A stretch of DNA of 42,930 bases from Bacillota bacterium (GTDB taxonomy: Bacteria > Vulcanimicrobiota > SpSt-956 > JAKJGF01): the NCBI GenBank assembly GCA_022704525.1, contig JAKJGF010000006.1:1-42930 (forward strand), given 5' to 3'. Under the pieces are notes generated by a model. That model was not told the DNA's origin. It saw only the letters and a list, made by a program, of their open reading frames with translations, and searched no databases. Both the position numbers and the translations under genes were made by a program. The stretch's first letter is position 1; each line of letters opens with the position of its first letter. Shown here in pieces: positions 16,408 to 26,768 of this stretch.

Positions 16408-17547
16408 ATGTCTGAATTATTACCGGGAACCCTTTTAAATAATAATTATAGAATAATCAAATTAATAGGTAAGGGTGGAATGGGAACTGTCTATCTTGCA
16501 GAAGAAGTAACAAGACCTGAAAATAAATATGCTATTAAAGAACTTATATCAAATTTTCAGGACCATGAGCAGGAACAGATTGCCTTCCAGACTTTTAATA
16601 AAGAAATACAGTTTTTATCTCAATTAAATCATAATCAGTTGCCCCTATTTTATGGCACCTTTTCTCATATGAACAGACATTATCTGGTTATGGAATATGT
16701 TGAAGGGGAAAACCTTGAGAGCATACTCCAAAAAAAAGAAGGTCCTCTTCCTGTAGATGATGTTCTGTACTGGGGTATTGAAATAGCCAATGTCCTTAAT
16801 CATCTTCATACTCAGAGCTCAGGTCCGATAGTTTATAGGGATATTAAACCGGCAAATATTATTATCACATTAACTGGATGTGTCAAACTTGTAGATTTTG
16901 GAATAGCTCGCAGATATGATCCTTCTAAAGTGACTGATACGCTGCGATTTGGAACACCGGGCTATGCAGCACCGGAGCAATTTAAAAGTGCAAAACTTGG
17001 CCAATCTACTCCAAAATCTGATATATATGGTCTTGGTGTTATACTTTTTCAACTTCTTACAGGTTATGATCCGACTATTACACCCTTTCATTTTCCTTCT
17101 ATAAAATATCTTAATTCTGCTGTTTCAGGAGAACTCGAAAAGATTATAAATAAAGCTATACACTTAAAACCTGAAATGAGATATGAAAATATGGCAGCTT
17201 TCCGTGATACATTGATAATGTACAGCAGGGAAAAATATCAATCTCATCAGCAATTACCTGTCCTGAGAAAAGAGAAACAATATCTGGAAGAGGTTAAAGA
17301 GAGCAGACACATAAAAGAAGCGATCCGCCAGGATAGAGCACCTATGAAAGTATATGCAAAGGCTATTGTCAGTCTGGGAACATTTATCTGCACTTTCGGG
17401 GCTACATCGGGTCTTACATTAATTTCTTGTACAAGTACCTTTGGTACCTTACTCCCTGAGCATATTCCGGTAATCTTATGGGTAGGGTTCATCCCGGCAT
17501 TAATACTGTCTCTTGCAATCTTACTGGGTGATTTTAGATACTATTAG
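16408..17547 (+). CDS. Membrane Ser/Thr protein kinase
   Basis: 379 residues from the ATG at 16408, placed by GAAAGGTGA 6-10 bases upstream; a GTG at 16399 would overlap that site. Hanks-type kinase: Gly loop GKGGMG (21-26), Lys44, Glu66, catalytic loop YRDIKPAN (Asp145, Asn150; Tyr in place of the usual His), DFG at 163-165, and APE (GYAAPEQ). The kinase domain is followed by a basic linker and two membrane helices (about 315-340 and 350-373), so the kinase faces the cytosol. Stop is 10 bases before the next gene. Confidence 0.92.
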   Translation: MSELLPGTLLNNNYRIIKLIGKGGMGTVYLAEEVTRPENKYAIKELISNFQDHEQEQIAFQTFNKEIQFLSQLNHNQLPLFYGTFSHMNRHYLVMEYVEGENLESILQKKEGPLPVDDVLYWGIEIANVLNHLHTQSSGPIVYRDIKPANIIITLTGCVKLVDFGIARRYDPSKVTDTLRFGTPGYAAPEQFKSAKLGQSTPKSDIYGLGVILFQLLTGYDPTITPFHFPSIKYLNSAVSGELEKIINKAIHLKPEMRYENMAAFRDTLIMYSREKYQSHQQLPVLRKEKQYLEEVKESRHIKEAIRQDRAPMKVYAKAIVSLGTFICTFGATSGLTLISCTSTFGTLLPEHIPVILWVGFIPALILSLAILLGDFRYY

Positions 17548-17557
17548 GAGAATTTTT

Positions 17558-18037
17558 ATGAAGTGTAGAAATTGTGGTTTTCATAATACTGATATAGTTA
17601 GATTTTGTACTGAGTGCGGAAGTCCTATGGATTGGAAAGATATCTCTCCCTTTCAAAGTGCCTGTCCCTCTCGTTATCAGAAAACTGTTACATTACCTTC
17701 TGGAAATGATCCCAAGATTCTTTATCTGGCAAGAGAAGGATGGAACTGGGGAGCTTTCATTTTTAGCTGGATATGGCTATTGTGTCATAATATGGTGCCT
17801 TCTGGTATAGCTCTTTTTCTGATATCTTTCTTTTTCGGCCCTCTTACTATTGCTGCTTCTATTTATCTGGGGATAAAGGGAAACGAACTTGCCTGGACTT
17901 ACAGACCTTTTAAAAATCTGCAACATTTTGAAGAAACGGAGAAAGCATGGTCGAAATGGGGTTTAATATTATTTTTTGGATGGTTTGGCTTTATATTGTT
18001 AATGTTTATATTTATATTCAGTATTATTCCTCATTAA
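17558..18037 (+). CDS. Zinc-ribbon membrane protein with DUF2628-like domain
   Basis: 159 residues from the ATG at 17558, which has TAGGAG 7 bases before it; a longer frame from TTG 17513 overlaps the kinase and is unlikely. The N-terminus is a zinc ribbon (CRNC...CTEC). The rest matches DUF2628 in style: WNWGAFIFSWIWLL, a run of membrane helices, then GNELAWTYRPFKNLQHFEET and a last helix. It is probably co-transcribed with the kinase and could be regulated by it, which is inference. Confidence 0.8.
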   Translation: MKCRNCGFHNTDIVRFCTECGSPMDWKDISPFQSACPSRYQKTVTLPSGNDPKILYLAREGWNWGAFIFSWIWLLCHNMVPSGIALFLISFFFGPLTIAASIYLGIKGNELAWTYRPFKNLQHFEETEKAWSKWGLILFFGWFGFILLMFIFIFSIIPH

Positions 18038-18081
18038 AAATTGCTTGATTTTATAAATGATTTTAATGTATAATGAATTCA

Positions 18082-18121
18082 TTAAGGGTTAAGGGTTAAG
18101 GGTTAAGGGTTAAGGGTTAAG
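18082..18121 (+). repeat. Telomere-like TTAAGGG tandem repeat
   Basis: Five perfect consecutive copies of TTAAGGG plus TTAAG in the spacer before the protease gene. Unlike the other heptamer loci here it is perfect and one-armed. Confidence 0.9.
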
Positions 18122-18169
18122 AGAAAATTAGTTTTAATCCCTTATTATTCGCTAATTAGGAGGTAAGAC

Positions 18170-19987
18170 ATGAAAAAATTATTTTTACTTTTTTTTCTGT
18201 TGCTTTTAATAACCTGTTTTGTTTTTACAGGTTGTGACGGCGACGGCGATGATGATGGCGGAGACGACAGGGTTCAAACAGGTAATGTAGAAGATATTAC
18301 CCATTTGGATTATATCCCTGGAGAGATACTCGTAGATTTTAAAGATAACATATCTGCCGGTGAAATCCAGAATTTTAAGAAAAAATATCATCTTGAGCAT
18401 TTAACTTTTAACAGTAAGTATTCTGAAGATGCAAAACTTATGAGAGCAAAAATAGAGTACCATAATCTTCAGTCTCTTATAGATATTTTGTCGAAAGATC
18501 CTTCTGTAGAATATGTTGAACCTGATTATATTTATTATGCTTATAGTTTAAAACCAGATGATCCTCTTTATAAATATCAGTGGCATATGGATCAGATAAA
18601 TGTAAGAAGTGCCTGGGATGTAACCAGAGGAGAAGGTGTAGTAGTTGCTGTCATAGATACAGGTGTAGCCTATATAAATCAGGGAAAATTTCACAGAGCA
18701 GAAGATTTAGAAAAAACCTCTTTTGTACAGGGTTATGACTTTGTAAATGATAATCCCTACGGATGTGATGACAACTGTCATGGAACTCATGTAGCCGGAA
18801 CTATTGCTCAGTCTACCTATAATGGCAAAGGTGTAGTAGGTGTAGCATATAATTGTAAAATAATGCCTCTTAAAGTTCTCAGTGCCCAGGGTTTTGGAAG
18901 TGTTGCCGATATAGCAGATGCCATTAGATTTGCAGCAGATCACGGGGCAAAAGTGATAAATATGAGCCTTGGTGGACCCTTCCCGAGTAAGATTATGGCT
19001 GAAGCCTGCACATATGCCTATAAAAAGGGAGTTACTATAGTATGTGCTGCTGGTAACAGTAGCTCCACCCGTATAGGTTATCCTGCTGCTTACCCTGAAT
19101 GTATTGCTGTATCAGCAGTAAGATATGATAAAGAAATTACTTTTTATTCCAATAGAGGAAAAGATATTGACATAGCTGCCCCCGGGGGTGATCTAAGGGT
19201 TGATCAGAATGGTGATGGTAAAAAAGACGGAGTTCTCCAGAATACTATAGCCAGAATGAACCCTGCTACAGATGATTATTATCTCTTTCAGGGAACATCT
19301 ATGGCTTCTCCTCATGTGGCAGGAGTTGCTGCAATGGTAGTTTCTCTTGGTGTTACTAACCCGAAGGCAGTAGAAGGTGTACTTAAAGATTCTGCAAATA
19401 AAAATGTTCCTGAAGACCTGGATTATGGTTATGGAGCAGGTATAGTAGATGCCGGTAAGGCTGTCATGCACGCTGGCCTTTTAAGAGGATTTGTGAAATT
19501 ACTCCTGGCGTTATTTTTACTGGCAGGCCTCTTTTATATATTCCAGAATATTACCGAAATCAGTATAATGCCCGATTCTCCACTTTTCTTTATAGGGACA
19601 GTAACAGGTTCATGTGGACTCTTTTTCCTTCCCTTTTTTGGAATACCTGTACCATTCTTTCAGGAAATAATCTGTAATGGCTTCCCTCAGTGGGATATGG
19701 CTATATTCGGTGCTTGCCATCATCAGACACCTTTATTTTACAGCGCTATTCTGCCTTTTTTGTTAACTTTTCTCTTTGCAAGATGTGACATTCTCAGAAA
19801 ATTCTTTATAGGTTTTAATATCGGAGTGGCAGGACATCTTTTCTATGCAGCTCTGAGTAATGATGCACATATGATTTTAGTTCCTCCCATACTTGATAAA
19901 GTCTTATTACTTTTAAGTGTGGCTATATGTTTATATCTGGCATGGACTTTACTGGGAGGTTTAAATAATAAAAAGAGTGAAGCATAA
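18170..19987 (+). CDS. Subtilisin-like protease, lipoprotein with C-terminal membrane domain
   Basis: 605 residues. Signal with lipobox FTGC (Cys22), an acidic DGDGDDDGGDD linker, a fervidolysin/I9-type propeptide (about 45-115), and an S8 catalytic domain with Asp163 (AVIDTG), His204 (CHGTHVAG), oxyanion Asn296 (AAGN) and Ser377 (GTSMASPH). Most S8 enzymes end soon after; this one continues for about 165 residues with four or so membrane helices (from about 440). The catalytic domain is thus fixed to the membrane at both ends. A strong GGAGG site precedes the ATG. Likely substrates are envelope or external proteins; the peptide importer nearby would suit uptake of its products. Confidence 0.9.
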   Translation: MKKLFLLFFLLLLITCFVFTGCDGDGDDDGGDDRVQTGNVEDITHLDYIPGEILVDFKDNISAGEIQNFKKKYHLEHLTFNSKYSEDAKLMRAKIEYHNLQSLIDILSKDPSVEYVEPDYIYYAYSLKPDDPLYKYQWHMDQINVRSAWDVTRGEGVVVAVIDTGVAYINQGKFHRAEDLEKTSFVQGYDFVNDNPYGCDDNCHGTHVAGTIAQSTYNGKGVVGVAYNCKIMPLKVLSAQGFGSVADIADAIRFAADHGAKVINMSLGGPFPSKIMAEACTYAYKKGVTIVCAAGNSSSTRIGYPAAYPECIAVSAVRYDKEITFYSNRGKDIDIAAPGGDLRVDQNGDGKKDGVLQNTIARMNPATDDYYLFQGTSMASPHVAGVAAMVVSLGVTNPKAVEGVLKDSANKNVPEDLDYGYGAGIVDAGKAVMHAGLLRGFVKLLLALFLLAGLFYIFQNITEISIMPDSPLFFIGTVTGSCGLFFLPFFGIPVPFFQEIICNGFPQWDMAIFGACHHQTPLFYSAILPFLLTFLFARCDILRKFFIGFNIGVAGHLFYAALSNDAHMILVPPILDKVLLLLSVAICLYLAWTLLGGLNNKKSEA

Positions 19988-19996
19988 GAAGTGAGA

Positions 19997-20026
19997 CGTG
20001 ATGCGTAACGATTGTTACGCATCACG
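19997..20026. terminator. Perfect 13-bp hairpin between convergent genes
   Basis: CGTGATGCGTAAC (19997-20009) and GTTACGCATCACG (20014-20026) with loop GATT lie between the protease and HEAT genes. No U-tract, but a stem this good between converging genes probably ends or protects both transcripts. Heptamer word is GTGATGC. Confidence 0.6.
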
Positions 20027-20040
20027 GTATATTTAAATTC

Positions 20041-23000
20041 TTATTTTTTAAGTTCCTCCAGGACACGAATCATCACTATCTTTGTGAGTATATCTTCTTC
20101 TCTATCCAGAGCATCCTTAAGAGCAGGCACTGCATATTTCATTCCAAGATCCTGAATGCATTTTGCTGCCAGCGATCTTGCAAAGCTGTCTTCAGATGTG
20201 ACTTTGTCTGTTAAGATGTGTTCATATCCTTTCTCTCCAAATTTATTCATAGCATAGGCTATGGCAATCTTTTCATTGTCTGTAACACTTTTTTCATACA
20301 TTTCTTTGAAGCTTTCCTTTAAATTAATCTGCTCCAGGTCAGAAAGGGCAATTATAGCTGTAGATTTTATTATGTACTCCTTTGAAGAGAGTGATTCTGT
20401 CAGAGGTTTTATAGCTTCAGTGCAGTGAAGTTTTCCCAGAGCGGCAGACAGAAAAGCTTTGACCCAGGGATCTTCTTCTGTATGATATTTTTTTAGTATC
20501 CTTTCTGTTGTTCTACTGTCTTTAATTATTAGCAATGAATAGGCAGCAGTGGTTCTTACATAGGTGTCTTCATCCTGTAAAGCCTTGAAAAGATAATCAA
20601 TGCTATTTTTATCCATATAACCGATACAAAAGGCAGCAGCACTTCTAACACTGGGTGAGGGGTCATCCAGTGAATTTATAATCTGGTTTACAGTATTTTT
20701 CTCATTCATAAAGGTAAGAGCATAAATAGCAGCACTTCTTACATATTCATCCTTATCCTGTAAAGCTTTTGTTATTACAGGAATTACTCTGTTTCCTCCT
20801 ATATAAGCAAGATTGTATATTGCTCCTTCTCTTATATAAGTGTTATCCTCTTCTGTAAGTTTTATAAGGGTGTCTATAGAATCTTCCACTTTCAGGTAAC
20901 CCATAGCATTTATAAGATAGTATAATACATCAGGATTTTTTTCTGTCCTGAGTATATTCAGTAAAGGTTCTGCGACTCTATTATCACCTGTAAGAGAAAG
21001 AGCATATATTATACTTGTTCTGGACGTACCGTCATCTTTTTTCAATGCTTCCAGCAGGGGTTCTACAGCTTCTTTAGATCTGAACACTGCAAGAGAATTT
21101 GCCGCAGAACTTCTCACATATGAACTAACATCAGAGAGGGCTTTTATTAATACAGGAATGGATACTGGATCTTTTATATATCCCAGAGATGTTATGGCTG
21201 TGCATCTTACGTTTTGATCTTTATCTTCTGCCAGTTCCAGAAGGGATTCCACAGCACCTTTATATTTTAAATTTCCCAGTGAAGAAGCTGCTATGTTGCG
21301 AATATCAGAATTATTATCCTTTAGAGACTTCAGGAGAATGTCTGCTGCTTTATCGCCTCCAAGAACACCAAGAGAAGCAATCACAGATTGCCTTACATAT
21401 AAATCAGGATCTCCATAGGCCTGAAGTAATGCATCTACTACTTTATCACCTTTAAAGCTTCCAAGAGTTACAGCAACAGCAGTTCTAACAGTAGGATCTT
21501 TATCTTTTAAGGCTTTTATAACATTATCCAGCCCTTTTTCGATTCCATTGAGAGAATAAATTACTGATTGTCTTATATAGGGGTCAGGGTCATCTATTAA
21601 CTTTAAAAGTGCATCTACTTCATTATCAAACCCGGTTTCTCCTGCAGCTATTCCATTGGCGATGTGTTGTCCTATGGACCCTATAGCTGTTGCTCTCACA
21701 GTATAGTCTTCATCGTTCAGGAGAGGCATAAGGAGTTTTATAGTATCTTTATCTCCTGAAACACTCAGAGCATATATTGCAGCAGAACGAACCTCAGATG
21801 CTTCATCCCTTAGTGCAGTAATAATGTTATCCCTTATACCTTCATCTTTGAAATAGTAAAGAGAACTTACTACTCCGGCCCTTACAGTGGGAGAAGGATC
21901 TTTCTTTAATGCTTTAAGAAGAGGATTTAATGCATCTGGAGAATTCAGTGTGCCTAATGACATGGCAGAAGCATAACGGACATTATCATCCTCATCTTCA
22001 TGGAGCAACCTGATTAATATAGGTACTACCTGATCCATTGATCCTTCTGATATACTGCTCAGGTAGCCTATCCCATGAACTGCAGAAGCTCGAACTGCTG
22101 GATATGTATCATTGAGTGCTTCCATAAGGGCTTTCCATATGATTCCATCGGGATCATTTTGCCAGTAACCAAGGTTTGAAGCAGCACTGGCCCGGACATC
22201 TCCATTTATATCTTCTTTGAGGATTTTAATAAAAGCTTCCTTTGCTTTATCACTGCCTGTAGCTGTAAGTGAACTAATAATAGAGGAACGGACATTTTTA
22301 TCGGCCTCCTTTGTTAAAAGATTTATAAGTTTTGTTATAATCTTTTCATCAGAGTAATTAGCCAGAGAAGTTATAACAGCAGTTCTCACTGTAGTATCTT
22401 TATCATCTACACCTGCTAAAAGTACTTCTTTTACTTTCTCATTGTTTGTATAAACACCCAGTGAATAAGCGGCAGCACTTCTAACTGAAGGGCTTTTATC
22501 TTTCATAGCCTTTATTAGAGCTTCCATTACCTCTTTTTCAGAATTAAAACCGGCAAGAACTGTAGCAATACTGGCCCGGACATTTTCGTCTTCATCGTTC
22601 ATTGCATTTATAAGATGGCTTACCACTGCCGGGGTCATACCATTAAGAGAAGATACAGCAGCAGCTCTCACAGTGGGTTCAGGATCTTTGAGAGCTTTTA
22701 TGAGAGCTTCTTCAACTTCCGGATCAGGGAAATAGGCCAGAGAATAAGCAGCAGAAACCCTGACAGAACTTTCTTTATCCTTTAATAAAAGTTCAATAAG
22801 TGGTTTTACTGATTTATCATCTTTTATATAAGAAAGAGAAGAAGCAGCATTACTTCTTATATCACTGTTAGAGTCCTTAAGAGCTGTCAGGATAGGAGAG
22901 AGAGCTTTTTCCCCCCCTATTGCACTAAGAGCAGTAATAACAGTATATCGAACATTAATTTCTTTATCATCCAGCATTTTTATGAGTATATCTATTACTC

Positions 23001-24012
23001 TGTCTTCTTTATAATATGAAAGAGAAGATACAGCAGCAATTCTGATAGAACTGTCGGGATCTTTTAACATATTTATGAGTATATCCAGTGCTTCAGGGTT
23101 CTTAAGAGCCCCCAATGAATATATAGCAGTAACTTTTATATTCTGATCCTTTTCTTTTTTTAATAATTCTATAAGAGCCCCGGTTGCTTCAGGATAAAAC
23201 ATATATTGGAGTGAAGATGCAGCATTGTACCGTACTGAGCTTTCTTTATCCTGAAGTGCTCTGATTAAGGCTTTCATAGATTTTTCTGATGGGAAATAAG
23301 ACAGAGATACTGCTGCAGCACTTCTTACATCAGGAGATTTATCAGATGTAAGTACATTTGAAAGGGAATCCAGTGTTTCTTTACCTTTTATACAACCCAG
23401 AGCTGATGCAGCAGCTGCTCTTACTTCACTATCGGTGTCCTTTAAAGCCTCGATTAATGGTTTTTCTGCCTTTTTATCATACATATAGCTCAGAGAATTT
23501 GCTGCAGCACTTCGTACACCTTTATCCTTATCGTTTTTTAGAGTTTCAATAAGATGAGGTATAGCCTTTTTATCACCTATGGTACCCAGGGCAGTAACTG
23601 CTGTAAGCCTTATATCTACATCATTATTTTTAAGAAACTCTACTATAGAAGGCACAGCATCTAAAGCTCTTATATAACTGAGAGAATTTATAGATAAAAT
23701 TACTAAATCTTTATCCTGTTCTTTCAGAAGTTCTATAAGAGGACGGGAGGCTCTTAAATCACCTGTATAACCAAGAATATATACAGCTTCAGTTCTTATG
23801 GTTTTGTTTTTATTTTTTAGGGCCTCTATAAGAATCGGCACAGCTTCACTACCCATTTCAGTTAGCCTTTCTCTGGCTGCCTGCAATGTATTTGGATCAT
23901 TACTGCCGAGATTTTCTATGAGTTTACCTGTTTCTTCAGAAGCCTGAAGAGGAGGAGTAATAAATCCTGCTAATAAAAGAAATAACAGAATATATAATAC
24001 TTTTTTATACAT
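20041..24012 (-). CDS. Secreted giant HEAT-repeat protein
   Basis: 1323 residues: a signal peptide (cleavage near LQA-SEE, about 25) and then essentially nothing but HEAT/PBS-lyase-type repeats of about 31 residues, roughly 40 of them. A typical unit reads ALKDxDxxVRxxAAxSLG. Units are diverged enough in DNA to be old, although SSLSY and AASSL words recur. The length is far beyond ordinary HEAT proteins of about 200-400 residues. It would form a long superhelix outside the cytoplasmic membrane; partners unknown. GAAAGGATGA lies before the ATG. It is monocistronic, with 116 bases to the copper ATPase gene. Confidence 0.85.
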   Translation of the reverse strand: MYKKVLYILLFLLLAGFITPPLQASEETGKLIENLGSNDPNTLQAARERLTEMGSEAVPILIEALKNKNKTIRTEAVYILGYTGDLRASRPLIELLKEQDKDLVILSINSLSYIRALDAVPSIVEFLKNNDVDIRLTAVTALGTIGDKKAIPHLIETLKNDKDKGVRSAAANSLSYMYDKKAEKPLIEALKDTDSEVRAAAASALGCIKGKETLDSLSNVLTSDKSPDVRSAAAVSLSYFPSEKSMKALIRALQDKESSVRYNAASSLQYMFYPEATGALIELLKKEKDQNIKVTAIYSLGALKNPEALDILINMLKDPDSSIRIAAVSSLSYYKEDRVIDILIKMLDDKEINVRYTVITALSAIGGEKALSPILTALKDSNSDIRSNAASSLSYIKDDKSVKPLIELLLKDKESSVRVSAAYSLAYFPDPEVEEALIKALKDPEPTVRAAAVSSLNGMTPAVVSHLINAMNDEDENVRASIATVLAGFNSEKEVMEALIKAMKDKSPSVRSAAAYSLGVYTNNEKVKEVLLAGVDDKDTTVRTAVITSLANYSDEKIITKLINLLTKEADKNVRSSIISSLTATGSDKAKEAFIKILKEDINGDVRASAASNLGYWQNDPDGIIWKALMEALNDTYPAVRASAVHGIGYLSSISEGSMDQVVPILIRLLHEDEDDNVRYASAMSLGTLNSPDALNPLLKALKKDPSPTVRAGVVSSLYYFKDEGIRDNIITALRDEASEVRSAAIYALSVSGDKDTIKLLMPLLNDEDYTVRATAIGSIGQHIANGIAAGETGFDNEVDALLKLIDDPDPYIRQSVIYSLNGIEKGLDNVIKALKDKDPTVRTAVAVTLGSFKGDKVVDALLQAYGDPDLYVRQSVIASLGVLGGDKAADILLKSLKDNNSDIRNIAASSLGNLKYKGAVESLLELAEDKDQNVRCTAITSLGYIKDPVSIPVLIKALSDVSSYVRSSAANSLAVFRSKEAVEPLLEALKKDDGTSRTSIIYALSLTGDNRVAEPLLNILRTEKNPDVLYYLINAMGYLKVEDSIDTLIKLTEEDNTYIREGAIYNLAYIGGNRVIPVITKALQDKDEYVRSAAIYALTFMNEKNTVNQIINSLDDPSPSVRSAAAFCIGYMDKNSIDYLFKALQDEDTYVRTTAAYSLLIIKDSRTTERILKKYHTEEDPWVKAFLSAALGKLHCTEAIKPLTESLSSKEYIIKSTAIIALSDLEQINLKESFKEMYEKSVTDNEKIAIAYAMNKFGEKGYEHILTDKVTSEDSFARSLAAKCIQDLGMKYAVPALKDALDREEDILTKIVMIRVLEELKK

Positions 24013-24128
24013 AATATCATCCTTTCAAAATGTCTTTAACTTAATTATATTCTATAGATTCAATCAACTCTCCTTTAACAAAAAGGCACTTTAGAGTCTA
24101 AATTAACCTCACTTGTACTGAAAGTTTA

Positions 24129-26363
24129 CTATAATTTCACTCTTTTTAATCTCAAACTATTACTTACAACACTGATACTGCTGCAGGCCATGGCAAGGGC
24201 AGCCAGCATGGGGTGTAAAGATCGTAAGAACTCAGGGAAAAAAGTAAAAGGATAAAGGACTCCTGCTGCTACAGGGATAAGAATAATATTATAGAAAAAG
24301 GCCCAGAAGAGATTTTGTTTAATTATTTTCATAGTTTCTTTGCTGAGTGCAATGGCCTGAACTACAGATCTCAGATCACCTCTCATAAGAGTAATATCAG
24401 CTGTTTCCATTGCTATATCCGTACCTGTTCCGAGAGCTATTCCAATATCAGCTTCTGCCAGAGCAGGAGCATCATTTATACCGTCTCCAACCATAGCTAC
24501 AGTTCCTTTTCTTTCTTCCTTAAGTTTCTTGATTTCTTTTGCCTTATCAGAAGGTAATATACCGGCCATTACATTGGAAATATTTACTTCTCTGGCTATA
24601 GCTCTGGCAGCAGTCCGGTTATCACCGGTTATCATTATAACCTGAAGTCCAAGTTTATGCATACTATCTATAGCTTCTTTAGATCCTTCTTTAACTTTAT
24701 CAGACAGAGCAATAAGGCCAGATGCCATATTATCAATAGCAACACATATAACTGTTTTGCCTTTTTCTTCCAGTTTTTCCATATACAGGACAAGTTCCTG
24801 AAAATTAATTGATCTTTCCTTCATCATTTTGAGATTACCTGCCAGTAGTGTGTGTCCTTTCACCTGTCCGGTTATTCCATAGCCGGATAAGGCCTGAAAT
24901 TCTTTTATTTCAGAAAAGATAAGGGATTGCTTTTTTGCTTCTTCTACAATTGCTTTTCCCAGAGGATGTTCACTCCCTTTTTCTGCCGATGCAGTAAGTT
25001 GTAATAATAATTCTTTAGATATTTTTTCAGAAGAGTTTGTTATTATATCTGTTACCACCGGTGATCCCAGAGTAATAGTTCCGGTTTTATCAAGAACTAT
25101 TATCTTAAGTGTATGTGCTCTTTCCAGAGCTTCACTGTTTTTAAAGAGTATACCTTTTTCTGATCCTTTTCCTGTGGCCACCATAAGTGCCGTTGGAGTG
25201 GCAAGACCCAGAGCACATGGGCAGGCAATAACAAGGACTGCCACCATACGAACCATAGCAGAAGTGAAATCGGCATTAATCCACCATATTATTAAAGTAA
25301 TAAAAGCTATAAGAATTACTGAAGGCACAAAAATACCAGCTACTTTATCGGCAATTCTCTGTATGGGGGCTCTACTGCCAGCTGCCTCCTGTACCAGACG
25401 TATAATCTGCGCCAGAACCGTATCTGAACCTGTTTTAGTAGCTTTAAACTTAAAAAAACCCTCTTTATTTATAGTAGATCCTGTTACCTCATGACCGGGT
25501 TCTTTATCTACAGGCAGACTTTCTCCTGTAATCATGCTTTCGTCTACTGAGGAATGACCTTCTATAACTATTCCATCTACAGGTATTTTTTCTCCGGGAC
25601 GAACAACAACTATGTCTTCCGGTTTTACATTTTCTACTGGTATATCCACTTCCTGTCCTTCCAGGATAATTCTGGCAGTTTTAGCTTTCATGCCCATTAA
25701 TTTTTTTATTGCACTCCCTGTCTGACCTTTGGCTCTGATTTCAAGCATTTTACCGAGTTTTATGAGGGTTATAATAACTGCTCCTGTTTCAAAATATACA
25801 TGCTCTCCCAGTGTAGTCTTACCCATTGTCAGAGCTAAAGTTACTGGGATGCTGTAACAAAAAGCAGTGAGACTTCCAAGTGAAACAAGTACATCCATAT
25901 TGGCACTTCTGTTTTTTAATGCTTTCCAGGCACCTGTATAAAAATCAAGTCCTACATAAAACTGAACAGGTAAAGCCAGTAAGAGGAAAAGATAGTTTAT
26001 GAGAAAGTTATGGGACCAGTGTCCCAGAAAACCGAAATCCCTTCCCATACTCAAAAGAAAAATGGGTAAAGTGAAGATAAGTCCTATCCAGAACTTTCTA
26101 TTTTCTTCTTTTATTTCAATCTCACGGGATATTTCTGTATTATCTTTATCTGCAGGTACTTCATAACCAATATCTTTTATTTTTTCAAAAATCTTTTTCT
26201 CTGTTATTACAGAAGGATTAAAGGTAACATATGCCATTTCACTGGCATAATTAACCCTGACCTCTGTTACTCCCTCGAGTTTGTTCAGATTTCTTTCAAT
26301 TGTACTGACACAGTTAGCACAGTGCATTCCCTTTACAGGGAAAGTAATTTTTTTCTCTGCCAT
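24129..26363 (-). CDS. copA: Copper-exporting P1B-type ATPase
   Basis: 744 residues. One N-terminal heavy-metal domain with GMHCANC (Cys15, Cys18), eight membrane helices, TGES (279-282), the metal-site CPC at 381-383, DKTGT with Asp425, the SEHPLG motif (His466-Pro467), TGDN and [10 protein letters not shown]. These are the P1B-1 (Cu+) hallmarks. It pumps cuprous ions out of the cytosol using ATP. The gene starts 7 bases after the stop of the small metal chaperone gene, so the two form one operon. No CsoR or CueR regulator is visible. Confidence 0.95.
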   Translation of the reverse strand: MAEKKITFPVKGMHCANCVSTIERNLNKLEGVTEVRVNYASEMAYVTFNPSVITEKKIFEKIKDIGYEVPADKDNTEISREIEIKEENRKFWIGLIFTLPIFLLSMGRDFGFLGHWSHNFLINYLFLLLALPVQFYVGLDFYTGAWKALKNRSANMDVLVSLGSLTAFCYSIPVTLALTMGKTTLGEHVYFETGAVIITLIKLGKMLEIRAKGQTGSAIKKLMGMKAKTARIILEGQEVDIPVENVKPEDIVVVRPGEKIPVDGIVIEGHSSVDESMITGESLPVDKEPGHEVTGSTINKEGFFKFKATKTGSDTVLAQIIRLVQEAAGSRAPIQRIADKVAGIFVPSVILIAFITLIIWWINADFTSAMVRMVAVLVIACPCALGLATPTALMVATGKGSEKGILFKNSEALERAHTLKIIVLDKTGTITLGSPVVTDIITNSSEKISKELLLQLTASAEKGSEHPLGKAIVEEAKKQSLIFSEIKEFQALSGYGITGQVKGHTLLAGNLKMMKERSINFQELVLYMEKLEEKGKTVICVAIDNMASGLIALSDKVKEGSKEAIDSMHKLGLQVIMITGDNRTAARAIAREVNISNVMAGILPSDKAKEIKKLKEERKGTVAMVGDGINDAPALAEADIGIALGTGTDIAMETADITLMRGDLRSVVQAIALSKETMKIIKQNLFWAFFYNIILIPVAAGVLYPFTFFPEFLRSLHPMLAALAMACSSISVVSNSLRLKRVKL

Positions 26364-26370
26364 GGTGATC

Positions 26371-26580
26371 TTACTCTTCGGGAAGGTAATTAATCTCTAT
26401 GAGGAGTTCCCTTATCTTATTCCAATTTGTATGAGACTCATCCCATTCTACAGTTACTATTTTATTGTCTTTATTGGCTTTTACGGATATAATACCCTCC
26501 AGTTCTCTTAATTCTCTTTCAATGGTTTTTACACAGTGTCCGCAGGTAATATTCGGAACTCTAAAGGTTTTATTTGCCAT
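26371..26580 (-). CDS. copZ: CopZ-like copper chaperone
   Basis: 69 residues, one heavy-metal-associated domain with ITCGHC (binding cysteines in CGHC) and the usual beta-alpha-beta-beta-alpha-beta pattern. It would carry Cu+ to the CopA encoded 7 bases downstream. AAGGGGGA sits before the ATG. Confidence 0.9.
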   Translation of the reverse strand: MANKTFRVPNITCGHCVKTIERELRELEGIISVKANKDNKIVTVEWDESHTNWNKIRELLIEINYLPEE

Positions 26581-26644
26581 ATAAATTCCCCCTTATGTAT
26601 TTTAACTTTATATAAAGTTAGTCTGGTAGTTCTATTGGGTTAGA

Positions 26645-26675
26645 GAAAGCTAATAGCTGACTACTGCTAGCTAAT
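26645..26675. repeat. Heptamer repeat (AGCTAAT type)
   Basis: AAAGCTAATAGCTGAC and TGCTAGCTAAT words, partly self-complementary, upstream of copZ. Confidence 0.45.
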
Positions 26676-26768
26676 AATAATTCTATAAATTTATCAAGAA
26701 ACCCTTCTTGTGTTTACTGATTTTTCAACAATAATTAAAAAAATATTGCAAAAAATTTTATTATATAC

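Noticed and set aside
18082-18121. CRISPR or a true telomere
   Set aside because: The array has a 7-base unit with no spacers, so it is not CRISPR, and it lies between genes in the interior of the sequence, so it is not a chromosome end.
21189-21455. Plus-strand frames opposite the giant HEAT gene
   Set aside because: The repeated HEAT codon pattern creates Leu-rich open frames on the other strand. They lack ribosome-binding sites and do not keep register between repeats.
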